DNA of 64,000 bases from JBGAPH01 sp046349955 (GTDB lineage: Bacteria > Planctomycetota > Planctomycetia > Pirellulales > JBGAPH01). Both the position numbers and the translations under genes were made by a program. Position 1 is the stretch's first letter. The number at the start of each line of letters is the position of its first letter. The notes below the pieces were generated by a model that made no database searches, was not told the DNA's origin, and was given only the letters and a program-made list of their open reading frames with translations. The DNA lies in assembly GCA_046349955.1 (NCBI GenBank), contig JAXMBI010000007.1, positions 1 through 64,000 of the forward strand. The letters are read 5' to 3'. Positions 33,861 through 42,888 of the stretch are shown here, in pieces.

Positions 33861-34256
33861 CTAGCCGTTGGTGGCTTTGAGCTCGGCCAGATGCTGGGCG
33901 GTGCCGACCAGCCGGTCCCAGTGCTCGTGAATGTATTCCGGCGGGCCGCCAATCTGCGAGACGACCAGGGCCAACTGTTCGGTCGGCACCATCTCGATCG
34001 CGTCCCAGGGGCACACACGCAGGTCGTAGGGGTTGGTCTTCTTCTGGGGAATCCGCACGCAAACTTCGCAGCCCACGCAGCGCTCGAAGTCGATCTGGCA
34101 CCAGCTCTGCAAACTGCCTAAGTCGTTGTATTGCTGCACCTTTTCGATGCAGTCGACGGGGCAGACCTCGAGACACGCCTCGCAGCCGGTGCAATTGTCG
34201 GCGTTGATGACGGCGATCTCTTTGGGCAGTTTCTTGCGCGGCCCTTGCTTAGCCAT
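33861..34256 (-). CDS. 2[4Fe-4S]-type ferredoxin with an expanded second site
   Basis: 131 residues. The first cluster motif is standard (CTGCEACLEVCP). The second is CVGCEVC followed by a 15-residue insertion (VRIPQKKTNPYDLRV) before the closing CP, where three residues are normal. A helical C-terminus (EYIHEHWDRLVGTAQHLAELK) replaces the short end of simple ferredoxins. Extra cysteines (CPVDC and WCQ) lie beside the clusters. The start is the ATG of MAKQGPRKKLPKEIAV, chosen because it begins the basic N-terminus. The redox partner is unknown. Confidence 0.82.
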   Translation of the reverse strand: MAKQGPRKKLPKEIAVINADNCTGCEACLEVCPVDCIEKVQQYNDLGSLQSWCQIDFERCVGCEVCVRIPQKKTNPYDLRVCPWDAIEMVPTEQLALVVSQIGGPPEYIHEHWDRLVGTAQHLAELKATNG

Positions 34257-34412
34257 GCGGGGGTCCTGCGTGCGGAGCGAGCGGGTTCGGTGTCGGCCAG
34301 GCAGCTTGGGCAGACTCGAGCGAGCCACCCGCTGACTAGCCAATCTTAGAGACAAATCGGCCAGACGCCAACTGCCGGATGCGGGCAATCGGCTGAAATC
34401 CCGCTGAACCCG

Positions 34413-34476
34413 GACAGGCTGGAAGCCTGTCCCATGAGTGCAGAGGCCGTCCTCGTGGCACAGGCTTCCAGCCTGT
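34413..34476. repeat. paired palindromes (REPIN-like doublet)
   Basis: ACAGGCT-GGA-AGCCTGT (34413-34429) and ACAGGCT-TCC-AGCCTGT (34460-34476) are each palindromic and inverted relative to one another, about 30 bases apart. They lie just past the end of the acetyltransferase gene. Confidence 0.65.
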
Positions 34477-34495
34477 GTAGTTCGTTGGGGAAGCT

Positions 34496-34996
34496 CTACC
34501 CCTCGAACTGCACGGCCATCAGCAGCACGTCGTCGTAGGCGCCGTCCAGCTTTCGCCCGCGGACTCTGCGTCCCTCCTCGCGAAACCCGAAGGCGCGGTA
34601 GAGCGCGACGGCCGCCTTGTTCGACGTGAAGACATCGAGCTGCACGCGTTCGAGGCCCCGGGCGCGCGCCTGCTCGAGCGCCGCGGCCAAGAGCCGTTTG
34701 CCGATCCCCTGCCCCCGGTAGCCGGCGGCGACTCCCATGCCGAGCGTGCCGCCGTGGGCGAAGCCTTCGGTGCGGCTACGGCGAATGTCGCACCAGCCGA
34801 TGAGCTGGTCGCCGTCGAGCGCGACGAGCGAAATGTCGTCGTGTGCGGCCAAGTCGAGCACGAACCGCTCGGTCTCCTCGAGCGTGAAGCCTGCGGTCGT
34901 GGCGAGATAACGCCGCTCTCGCGCCACCGCGTCAACACAATCACGCAAGCCCTCGACGTGATCGAGCGACATCGGTCCGATCGTCACGCGGGACAT
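34496..34996 (-). CDS. GNAT family N-acetyltransferase
   Basis: 166 residues from MSRVTIGPM. The acetyl-CoA site is clear: LGMGVAAGYRGQGIGKRLLA (motif A, R/Q-x-x-G-x-G/A) followed by AALEQARARGLERVQLDVFTSNKAAVALYRAFGFREEG, the typical RimI-like helix and beta bulge. FVLDLAAHDDISLVALDGDQLIGWCDIR is the beta-hairpin before it. The substrate is unknown; the C-terminal fit is closest to amino-group acetyltransferases. An upstream start at 35023 reads into the palindromic element and is less likely. Confidence 0.85.
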   Translation of the reverse strand: MSRVTIGPMSLDHVEGLRDCVDAVARERRYLATTAGFTLEETERFVLDLAAHDDISLVALDGDQLIGWCDIRRSRTEGFAHGGTLGMGVAAGYRGQGIGKRLLAAALEQARARGLERVQLDVFTSNKAAVALYRAFGFREEGRRVRGRKLDGAYDDVLLMAVQFEG

Positions 34997-35012
34997 TTTC
35001 TCACCACGGAGA

Positions 35013-35210
35013 CACGGAGGCACGGAGAGGAGCTTTACCGCAGAGGACGCGGAGGACGCAGAGATGTGAAGAAAGAGGTCGAACCACGAAGACTCAAAGA
35101 CACGAAGAGACTTGGTTCCGACGTTGTGCCTTCGTGCCTTTGTGGTTCGTTCCTGGCTCCTCTCTGCGTCCTCCGCGTCCTCCGCGGTAAGAAGAGATTC
35201 CTCGTCGCTA
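35013..35210. repeat. palindromic element with ACCACGGAGACACGG ends
   Basis: About 200 bases with two nested inverted pairs: CCGCAGAGGACGCGGAGGAC (from 35039) against TCTCTGCGTCCTCCGCGTCC (from 35161), and ACCACGAAGACTCAAAGACA against GTGCCTTCGTGCCTTTGTGG. The phrase ACGGAGACACGGAG and its complement are known to recur in many bacterial intergenic regions. It occupies the whole gap between the acetyltransferase and the dehydrogenase genes (35024-35219). Confidence 0.75.
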
Positions 35211-35219
35211 GGTTCGCGG

Positions 35220-38200
35220 TTACTTAGGCCGTTGGGCCAAGAGGTAGGCCAACAGGTCGTAGAAGTCGGGCTCCGCCACGAGGTCGGCCACGTTGGCTGG
35301 CATGGCCGAGAGGTTGGCCGTTTGCTGTGACTCGATCTGGTCGCTCGGCACGAGCACTTCCTTCCCTTCGCTGTCGGCCAGCACCACGGTCTGCCCCTCC
35401 TCGCGGAGCTTGAGCCCCGTGAGCACGCGGCCGTCGTCGGTGACGAGAGTTAGGGCGCGAAATGCCTGATCGACGTTCCGGTTCGGGTCGAGCACGTCCT
35501 CGAGCAGGCGGTCGAGGCCGCGAATGCCGATGCCGTCGAGTTCGGGGCCGATCTTGGCGCCGCGCTGCGCGAGGCGGTGGCACAGCGCGCACCGCGTTTC
35601 GAACACCTTCTGACCGCGCTCCGCCGAGGGCGCCGCCCCTTCGTAGCCTTGCCGGCGGGCAGCGATCAGGGCCGTGAGCCGTTCGTTCAGCGGAGGCAAC
35701 CCGGCAGTGAGTTGCTCCACCCGGGCTTCGGCGTCCGGCAATCCGCTCACCTTCAACCGCTCGCGAACGATCGCCTCGCTGAACAGCGCGGCCGAGGCCT
35801 TGCCGGCGGCGATCGCCGTAAGCAGTTGGTCGGCCCCTTGGGCGTTGCCGGCCAGTCCGGCCGCAATCACGACGGCCAGGCGATCGGGCGCGGTGGGCAA
35901 CAGTTCGAGCAGCTTGCCGCGGGCGGCCGGAGCGTCGATCGCCGCCAGGCCCATCGCCGCCTTCTGCCGCAGGTCGAGCGGCTCGCCGCCCCGTCCCGCG
36001 ACGGCCGCGAGCACCTCAACGCTCCCAAGACCGTCGACCGCCAGGCAAGCGTCGATGGCCGTGGGCCGCAACCCCGTGTAAGGGCTTTCGCCGGCTACCT
36101 TGAGCAGCGTGTCATGCACGCCGCGGAGCTTGAGATCGCGGGCCAGCTCGATGCCCGAGCGCTGCCGATGTTCTTCGGCGCCTGCGAGCATGGCTTCGGC
36201 TAGGCGGTCAGCCCAAGTCACGACCGTCGGCGGCAGCGTCTGGCCCCGCGCGAGCGCCGCCCGCTGCAGCGATTGGATCAAGGCGACCTGCAAACCTTCG
36301 GGCGCGCCGCCGTGGGCGGTGGCGAGCACGTATTCGTAGAGCTTCGCCTGATCGGCCGCGCTCCCCTGGCGGGCAACATGTGCGACGTAAGGTTCGCACT
36401 CGTCCACGGCAATCAGCTTGCTCTCGAGCGCCGCGAGCACGTAGGCCGCGGCCTCGGGCGTCGCCGCCCCCAGGCTCACCTCGGCCAGCCGCCGCGCGAC
36501 CTCGGGCTGCTGCGCCCAGGGACCGAGCGCCGCAATCAGACCCGGCGCCGCCACGTGGTCGCGCAGGGCCATGCGCACCACGTGAACGAGATGCGTGTCG
36601 TCGGGCCGCGTGTTGTTCCAGAGCACGAGCAGCGGCGCGACCGATTTGGCCTCGGGATGCCGCCCCAGGGCGTCGGCCGCGGCGCGGCGCACATAGGGAT
36701 CATCATCCTCGAGCCGCTCACGCAAACGCTCAGCGATCCCGAGCCGCGAAGCCTTCCAATCGGGCCGCTCCGCCAGCAGCTTGATCACATGCACGCGGAG
36801 CAGCCGATCCGAGGCGTTCAAGAGCCGCGCGAGCTGCTGGTCGCTCAGGCCGCCCAGTCGTTCGACCACCCACATCGCGTGAACTTGTTGCCGAGCGCTC
36901 GCCGAGCTTGCGAGCACGGCGGCCGACATTGGGCCCGCGGGGGCGCCGATCCGCTCGACGAGTTGGTTGGTGGCCGTCACCCGCACCCACAGGTTCTCGT
37001 GATCGAGCAGCTTCACGATTTCTGCGGCCGACGACTGGCCCAAGTCTCCCGGCGATTGGGCGGCCCGGCCCTCGCCGGTGTAAACGATCCGCCAGATGCG
37101 GCCGCGCGAACGGTCGCGGCGCGGGTGCGTGAGCGGAACTTCGTAGTGGCCGATGATGCAGTTGTAGAAATCGGCGACGTACAGCGCGCCATCCGGGCCC
37201 AGCTTGATGTCGACCGGGCGAAACCACGGATCGTCGCAAGAGACGAAGTCGGGCTGTTCGATCGCTTCGCTCGTAGAGCCATAGAACTTCACCTTGTCGT
37301 GATTGATCCGCCCCGTCACGGGATTGCCGATGAACACGCTGCCCCGCCACTCGGCCGGAAACTGATCGGCCTCGTACCAGACCACGCCGGCGATGCCGGT
37401 CGAGCCATGCAGGTGACTGATCATCGTCGGGCCAAAGCCCAGCCCGTCGTGCGGCTTGCCAAAGCTCGGATACCAGGCGCCCCGCAGGAGCTGATAGACC
37501 GGCAGCGTGTGGCAATCGGACGTGTAGACGTTGCCCAGCGGATCGAAGCACATGCCGAACGGGTTCACCTGGCCGTGCGTGAAGTACTCGATCGTCGAAC
37601 CGTCGGCGCGGAACCGATAGGTGTTGCCCGAGTTCATCTTGATCGCCTTGTCGTCGGCGCCGCGGACGGTGGAGTCGTTGGCGTAGCCGTGGCAGGCGTA
37701 GACCCAACCGTCGATCCAGGGAGTGAACGAGCTGGCCATGCCGTGGGTATCGCGAAAGCCGATGTCGCCGAACAGCACCTCGCGCCGGTCAGCCTTGCCG
37801 TCGCCGTCGCTGTCGGTGACGCGATTGATCGTGGGAATCGAGTGGGCGATGGCGCCGCCGGCGATGGGCAGCACGCCGATGGGAATGTTCAGGCCGTCGG
37901 CGAACACCTGCACGCGCCCCGCGCGGCCGTCAGGGCCGAATTGGTCGTAGATTCGCAGCGTATCGCGGGGTTTGGCGTCTCCCTTGGCGGGCCAGGGATA
38001 CTCCACCGACTGCGTCACCCACAGCCGCCCGGCCGGATCGAAGGCCAGGTTCATCGGCTTCTGCACCTCGGGCTCGGCGGCCACGAGCTGAATCTCGAAG
38101 CCCGGCGGCAGGCGAAACTTCTTCTGCTGCTCCTCGGGCGAAATCGCCTCGGTGGGGGCCACGAGCAGTGGATCTTCGGCCGCCGACAATAAGGCCGGCG

Positions 38201-38246
38201 CGCCAACGACAAGCGCCAGCGCGAACAACGATCGGTAGCGGCTCAC
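35220..38246 (-). CDS. PVC-type haem-binding membrane-associated dehydrogenase with HEAT repeats
   Basis: 1008 residues. A signal peptide starts at VSRYRSLFALALVVG. About 40-400 is a beta-propeller-like dehydrogenase domain: FEIQLVAAEPEVQKPMNLAF, DPAGRLWVTQSVEYP and the metal-loop-like DSDGDGKADRREVLF. HEAT-like helical repeats follow (about 430-830: VRVTATNQLVERIG, RRAAADALGRHPEA). The end is a c-type haem domain with one CALCH motif (Cys near 886) and the VDQAFRALTLVTDDGRVLTG strand of the Pirellula/Verrucomicrobium haem-binding type. This domain order is a hallmark of PVC bacteria. Substrate unknown; polysaccharide oxidation is often suspected. The GTG start has GAGG upstream. Confidence 0.85.
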   Translation of the reverse strand: MSRYRSLFALALVVGAPALLSAAEDPLLVAPTEAISPEEQQKKFRLPPGFEIQLVAAEPEVQKPMNLAFDPAGRLWVTQSVEYPWPAKGDAKPRDTLRIYDQFGPDGRAGRVQVFADGLNIPIGVLPIAGGAIAHSIPTINRVTDSDGDGKADRREVLFGDIGFRDTHGMASSFTPWIDGWVYACHGYANDSTVRGADDKAIKMNSGNTYRFRADGSTIEYFTHGQVNPFGMCFDPLGNVYTSDCHTLPVYQLLRGAWYPSFGKPHDGLGFGPTMISHLHGSTGIAGVVWYEADQFPAEWRGSVFIGNPVTGRINHDKVKFYGSTSEAIEQPDFVSCDDPWFRPVDIKLGPDGALYVADFYNCIIGHYEVPLTHPRRDRSRGRIWRIVYTGEGRAAQSPGDLGQSSAAEIVKLLDHENLWVRVTATNQLVERIGAPAGPMSAAVLASSASARQQVHAMWVVERLGGLSDQQLARLLNASDRLLRVHVIKLLAERPDWKASRLGIAERLRERLEDDDPYVRRAAADALGRHPEAKSVAPLLVLWNNTRPDDTHLVHVVRMALRDHVAAPGLIAALGPWAQQPEVARRLAEVSLGAATPEAAAYVLAALESKLIAVDECEPYVAHVARQGSAADQAKLYEYVLATAHGGAPEGLQVALIQSLQRAALARGQTLPPTVVTWADRLAEAMLAGAEEHRQRSGIELARDLKLRGVHDTLLKVAGESPYTGLRPTAIDACLAVDGLGSVEVLAAVAGRGGEPLDLRQKAAMGLAAIDAPAARGKLLELLPTAPDRLAVVIAAGLAGNAQGADQLLTAIAAGKASAALFSEAIVRERLKVSGLPDAEARVEQLTAGLPPLNERLTALIAARRQGYEGAAPSAERGQKVFETRCALCHRLAQRGAKIGPELDGIGIRGLDRLLEDVLDPNRNVDQAFRALTLVTDDGRVLTGLKLREEGQTVVLADSEGKEVLVPSDQIESQQTANLSAMPANVADLVAEPDFYDLLAYLLAQRPK

Positions 38247-38382
38247 AAGAACGGCCTCGAGCTTGGCGGGACGACACGCGGAGCGGCCAGGAAGCACGGG
38301 CGCCTGGCCGGAGGAAGGGCTAGCGCCAGTCTAAGTGCGCCCCGCGGGGCCGACAAGCTAAGGGAAGGGCGTTCTCGCCTGA

Positions 38383-40671
38383 CTAGAGTGGCCGGGTCAG
38401 CCGAGGCAACCGCAGTTGCCCTGCGCTCGTGGGCGGCGGCCCGCCGTCGACCGCAGGCAAGCCTTCAACTCCGGGTAGTTGAGTCGTCGGCGCGGGGGCT
38501 GAAGGCAACTGCGGAGGCGCTCCGCCGGTCGGCGGCGCCAGGATCTCATTCGACGGAGGAAACTGGCTCGGGCCTTCGGTTCCGCCGGGCGGAGGGGGCG
38601 GCAGCATTCCCTCGGCCGGAGCGCCGCTGGGGGAAGGCTGGCCGGCATCGACACCGGGAGCCGGAATCGCCTCGGGAGCCACGGTCGGGCCTTGCTGCGG
38701 CGCCGCGTCGATTTCCGGGGTGGTGGCGATCGCCGGATCGCAGGATTGCGCTTCGTTCCGCTGGGGATGCGAGAAGACGTAGCTGATGCGATCGTCCCAC
38801 TTCTGAATCTTTTCCGCCTGGAGATAGGCGTCGGCCGGCCACGGGCCTTCGGCTAGGCCCACGCCGTCGTAGTCGAGCAGCGATCCCTTGGCGACGTGAA
38901 TGTTCTTGATGGCCAGCGCGTAGTCGGTGACCGAGCGGAAGAAGGCCACCTCGGCCTGCGCCCGCACTTGCTGGGTACGAACCAACAGGTCGAGCGTAGC
39001 TCGGCCCACATCGTAAGCGGCTTGCACCGCAGCTACTTGCTCTTGGGCGGCCTTACGGCGGTTCAAATTCGTCTGCACCAAGGTAAAGGCCCGGTCGGAA
39101 TCAGCCATGGCGTTGCTCAGCTCGAAGGCCACCTGCTCCTCTTCATCGCGGAGGATGGCTTGTTCGCGGGCAATCTGCAGGCGGACGTTGCGCATGTTGG
39201 CCATGGCGCGACGGAAGCCGAGCGGCATGCTGAACTGCAAGCCAGTCGACCAGTCTTGGTAGTTGCCGTCGAAGAGGGTGCCGAAGGCGCTGTTGAACGG
39301 TTGGCTGCCCGGCGAGCCGGCGCCCGTGAGATCGTCGCCGAAGCCGCGCCAGCGGTAGAGGGCCACGGCGTCCAACTGCGGCAGCAGGAAGTTGCGGGCC
39401 GCCACCATTTGCATTTCGCGGCTGCGAATCTGCAAGCGTTGACGCCGCAGTTCCACCCGGCGAACCACTGCTTCGTTGACCAACTGCGCCCAGTCAAACG
39501 TGACCTGCGCGGCCAAAGGCTCGTCGCTGGGCCGGATCAGACGGCCGTCGGTCTGTGGCAGCCGCAGCAGCCGGCGGAGCCGGCGCTCGCTCGCAAACAC
39601 GCCCGCGGTGGCTGTGCTCCCGGCCAGCGCGTCTTGCACCTGCGCCTCGAACGTGAACAACTGCTCGCGCGCTTGGGCCTCGTTCTCGGCTTCGCCGCCC
39701 ACGCGCCCCACCAAGTACAAGGCATGCACCCTCCGCCACGTTTCCAGAGCGGCGTCGCGGGCGGCCCGCGCGGCGTCAAGGTTGCGGTACGCGAAGCCGA
39801 GTTCCCAGTAGGCGTTTTCGACGTCGCTCAGGTAGACGATTACGCTCCGCTCGAAGTCGTGTTGGGCGACGTCGGCAGTGATCCGGGCCAGCACAACGCC
39901 GTTGGCGAAGAAGAAGCCCGGCGTAGCGCCCGGACCGGCGATGCGGTTGAAGTTGACGCCAGCGCCCTGCAACAACGGCTGCCGCATCTCGGCTTCGACA
40001 TTGTTGGTCCAAGCGCTAGGAAACCGGTTGGTCGGCTGATTTGTGGCCGAATAGTCTGTGATGTTCCGCAGGTTGAACAAGGCGCCCGTGGCGGCCCGCT
40101 TCGAGAGTTGGGTCTGCGCGTTCATCAGTTGCTGTTGCGAGACCGGCACTAGGCCGAACACGGGCTGCACGTTGAGCGGCTGATCGACGTGCGTGCCGCT
40201 GACGCTGGCGGTCCAGACCGGGTCGAACTGGCTGAGGGCCGCTTCCACACCGAACTGCGGATTGCTTTCCGCGATCGCGGGGTCGTAGAGCGTCGCCGCG
40301 CTGGCCGGGTTCGTGATCACGCGGGCCTGCAGGTCACGCATGACCTCGCTTTGAGAGAGACCCAGGCGGATCGCTTCTTCCAGGCTGAGATCCCAGAATT
40401 CGCTCGAGCCGGGGGTGCGCAGACTGCGCGGGGTGATGGCCGTCGAGGGGTCGATCGACTCGCCTTCGGGCAGCACCGGCTGCTTCGCCATATTCTCGTA
40501 ATATGCGAAGTTTTGGTCTTCCTTGAAGTCGAAGCGGCGGAAATTGCAGCCCCCGGCGAAGACGGCGGTAAGACAGGCCGTTAGGAGCAACTGGGAAAGC
40601 CAGTTGCCGGTTCTGCGCGTAGCCGGAGACCGGGTTGCCAATGCACGGGTGAGAACGTCGTGATTCCGCAC
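38383..40671 (-). CDS. TolC-like outer-membrane efflux lipoprotein
   Basis: 762 residues. The GTG start has AGGAG nine bases upstream. A lipoprotein signal (LTACLTAVFAGGC) precedes a TolC-type protein: EFWDLSLEEAIRLGLSQSE, AYWELGFAYRNLDAARAARD, RRVELRRQRLQIRSREMQM and ELSNAMADSDRAFTLVQTN mark the coiled-coil and strand repeats. The last ~150 residues are Pro/Gly-rich and low-complexity, longer than typical TolC. It is the intact paralogue of the gene at the window's left edge. No RND or ABC pump gene is nearby. Confidence 0.88.
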   Translation of the reverse strand: MRNHDVLTRALATRSPATRRTGNWLSQLLLTACLTAVFAGGCNFRRFDFKEDQNFAYYENMAKQPVLPEGESIDPSTAITPRSLRTPGSSEFWDLSLEEAIRLGLSQSEVMRDLQARVITNPASAATLYDPAIAESNPQFGVEAALSQFDPVWTASVSGTHVDQPLNVQPVFGLVPVSQQQLMNAQTQLSKRAATGALFNLRNITDYSATNQPTNRFPSAWTNNVEAEMRQPLLQGAGVNFNRIAGPGATPGFFFANGVVLARITADVAQHDFERSVIVYLSDVENAYWELGFAYRNLDAARAARDAALETWRRVHALYLVGRVGGEAENEAQAREQLFTFEAQVQDALAGSTATAGVFASERRLRRLLRLPQTDGRLIRPSDEPLAAQVTFDWAQLVNEAVVRRVELRRQRLQIRSREMQMVAARNFLLPQLDAVALYRWRGFGDDLTGAGSPGSQPFNSAFGTLFDGNYQDWSTGLQFSMPLGFRRAMANMRNVRLQIAREQAILRDEEEQVAFELSNAMADSDRAFTLVQTNLNRRKAAQEQVAAVQAAYDVGRATLDLLVRTQQVRAQAEVAFFRSVTDYALAIKNIHVAKGSLLDYDGVGLAEGPWPADAYLQAEKIQKWDDRISYVFSHPQRNEAQSCDPAIATTPEIDAAPQQGPTVAPEAIPAPGVDAGQPSPSGAPAEGMLPPPPPGGTEGPSQFPPSNEILAPPTGGAPPQLPSAPAPTTQLPGVEGLPAVDGGPPPTSAGQLRLPRLTRPL

Positions 40672-41048
40672 GCGATCGCGCTCCTAACACCGAGGGGCAC
40701 GGGGGGCCCAGTCGCATTTGCGATTCTCGCTCAGACACCGCGCAACGCGCGGCAACGCCCCCGAGCAGTACAACCGCACTTTCCCGTGCATTCGGTATCG
40801 GCCCTACAGACGGAGCGCGTGATCGTGGCCGTTAGCTTCGGCAAACTCGTTCCGAGTCGCCCAGCTTTCCAGAAAACGCCCCCTCGGCGACGGGGGGGCT
40901 GGCGCAGGCGTCGCTTTAGGGCGAAAAAAAATCGGCCGTGCGAGGGGTAAGTCGCCGAAGGAAGAAGACAGGGATCGTGCCGGATCTGGCGACCTTCCGG
41001 CTTCGCAAGCGCTCCCTTCGACCTCAGACCTGCCCTCGGAGGCTGCCC
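40672..41048. other. intergenic gap with divergent promoters, no gene seen
   Basis: The gap between the start of the TolC-like lipoprotein (minus strand) and the start of a secreted protein (plus strand). It contains a run of eight A near 40925 and no convincing coding frame. Promoters for both genes must lie here but were not pinned down. Confidence 0.4.
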
Positions 41049-41651
41049 GTGCTGTTGGCAAACTTTGGCCGAGTCCTGATGCTGATGCTGATGCTAGGCG
41101 GTCTTGCCTCGCAGGCTGCGGCCCAGGATCCGGCCATGACGAACCGTGAAGACGCGGTGTTCGATCCGCCGGCGGCAGTCGAGCCGAACGAGGCGCCGTC
41201 GGCGCGGGCCGAAGTGTTTCGCTCGATGGGCTTTCGCCGCATTACCGACCTGGGAGTCAGCATCGCGCCGCCGCCGGGACGTCTGCCCGACCCGATTACG
41301 ACGCCGCCGACCTCGCAGGAGCCCGGCGCCGCGATCGCCGGTTTGGAATACCGGTACTCGCTGCAGCCCTTCTACTGGGAGTCTTCGGCGCTGTGCCACA
41401 AGCCGATCTACTTCGAAGACTGGCGACTGGAACGCGCGGCTCGCTCGTACCGTCCGGCCGTGCAGTTCCCCCTGTCGTTTGGCAAGTACTACTCGCGGTT
41501 CGCCGCGGCGCCAGCGCTGCTGGTCGTCCATCCTCCTTGGACGAAGATCTATGTCCTGGGCTATGGCCGGGCCTCGGAGGAACTGGTCAACCATCCGGTT
41601 CCGTTCCCGCTGGAATGGACCGGCAAGAGCGCTCCGCCTGAACAGTTCTAA
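41049..41651 (+). CDS. exported protein of unknown function
   Basis: 200 residues from GTG with CGGAGG six bases upstream. Hydrophobic MLMLMLGGLASQAAAQDP is a signal peptide. The mature part is rich in aromatic and basic residues with YRYSLQPFYWESSALCHKPIYFED and KYYSRFAAAPALLVVHPPWTKIYVLGYG, suggesting a beta-sheet protein. No family recognised. An earlier in-frame start (40938) reads into basic low-complexity sequence and is unlikely. Confidence 0.6.
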   Translation: MLLANFGRVLMLMLMLGGLASQAAAQDPAMTNREDAVFDPPAAVEPNEAPSARAEVFRSMGFRRITDLGVSIAPPPGRLPDPITTPPTSQEPGAAIAGLEYRYSLQPFYWESSALCHKPIYFEDWRLERAARSYRPAVQFPLSFGKYYSRFAAAPALLVVHPPWTKIYVLGYGRASEELVNHPVPFPLEWTGKSAPPEQF

Positions 41652-41778
41652 GCCTGAGCCGCACCCGCCCGCCTAAACTCGGCGCGCTAAGCGAACGGGG
41701 ACTCGCTGGCTTGCCAGGGGGCGGCACGCTAAGATCGGCGCTTGGCAACAGGCCGGTCCCTTGGCGGAGCAGCGCTGC

Positions 41779-42774
41779 GTGAAGAATCTTCGAGTCGCCG
41801 CCGCGCAGATGGAGCACGTCGACGGCGACGTCGCCGCGAATCTGGCGACCGTCGAGCGGCTCGCGCGGCAGGCCGCCGAGCAAGGCGCGCAGATCGTCGC
41901 GTTTCCGGAGTGCTGCCTCACCGGCTATTGGCATCTGCGGAAGCTCAGCCGCGATGAACTGACCGCACTGGCGGAACCCCTCTTCGGCGGCCCCAGTTCA
42001 CAGCGACTGGGGCACTTGGCCGCCGAGACCGGACTGACGATCGGCGCCGGGCTGGTCGAACTGGCCCCGGACGGTCGGCTGTTCAATAGTTACGTGGTCG
42101 CGATGCCGGACGGCGGCTTTGCCCGGCACCGCAAGCTGCACGCCTTCGTCAGCCCGCACCTTTCCTGCGGCGACGAGTTCACCGTTTTCGCTGTGCCCCA
42201 CGGCTGCCAACTGGGGGTGCTCATTTGTTACGACAACAATCTCGTCGAGAACGTACGGATCACGGCGCTGCTGGGGGCCGAGGTCTTGCTCGCGCCGCAT
42301 CAGACGGGCGGCTGCAAAACGGCCAGCCCCCATGCGATGGGGCTCGTCGACCGCTCGCTCTGGGGCCAGCGCGAGACGAACCCGCAGGCGATCGAAGCCG
42401 AATTCCGCGGTCCCAAGGGGCGGGAGTGGCTGCTGCGCTGGCTGCCGAGCCGGGCGCATGACAACGGGTTGTTCGTTGTCTTCAGCAACGGCGTGGGACG
42501 CGACGACGACGAGGTGCGCACCGGCGGCGCCATGGTGCTCGATCCCTACGGCCGCATCTTGAGCGAAACCTGGGCGCCGCGCGAAAGCTTGGTGGTGTGC
42601 GATTTGGACGCGGACTTGCAGCCGACGGCCACCGGCACGCGGTGGCTTACTGCGCGGCGGCCCGAGCTGTACGCCCCGCTCGCCCAGCGGACTGGCCGCG
42701 AACGTTCGACGCGCGAGGTCCGCTTCGCCGGCATCGCGACGGAACCCGCGGACGCCCAACCGCCAACTGGGTAA
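41779..42774 (+). CDS. nitrilase/amidase-family carbon-nitrogen hydrolase
   Basis: 331 residues. The catalytic triad of the superfamily is present: Glu in IVAFPECCLTGYW, Lys in ARHRKLHAF and Cys in LGVLICYDNNLVEN. The DDDEVRTGGAMVLDPYGRILSETWAP segment near the end is typical. The enzyme hydrolyses a nitrile or amide bond; the substrate is unknown. The GTG is preferred because GGAG lies nine bases upstream; a TTG at 41761 is possible. It lies upstream of the NfeD-like gene but separated from it by about 115 bp. Confidence 0.85.
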   Translation: MKNLRVAAAQMEHVDGDVAANLATVERLARQAAEQGAQIVAFPECCLTGYWHLRKLSRDELTALAEPLFGGPSSQRLGHLAAETGLTIGAGLVELAPDGRLFNSYVVAMPDGGFARHRKLHAFVSPHLSCGDEFTVFAVPHGCQLGVLICYDNNLVENVRITALLGAEVLLAPHQTGGCKTASPHAMGLVDRSLWGQRETNPQAIEAEFRGPKGREWLLRWLPSRAHDNGLFVVFSNGVGRDDDEVRTGGAMVLDPYGRILSETWAPRESLVVCDLDADLQPTATGTRWLTARRPELYAPLAQRTGRERSTREVRFAGIATEPADAQPPTG

Positions 42775-42888
42775 GCGGAACGGGCGAAAACTCTTCTCCG
42801 CTTGGGGAGGCCGGCCTATAATGAGCCGGTAAGGTCCAAGGAACCGGCAACCTCGGCGAGGCCCCGCGGCACCGGCGGCAAGAACTCT

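Noticed and set aside
36273..38192. Plus-strand open frame of over 600 residues
   Set aside because: It lies opposite the PVC dehydrogenase gene, which has recognisable domains; the plus-strand frame has none.
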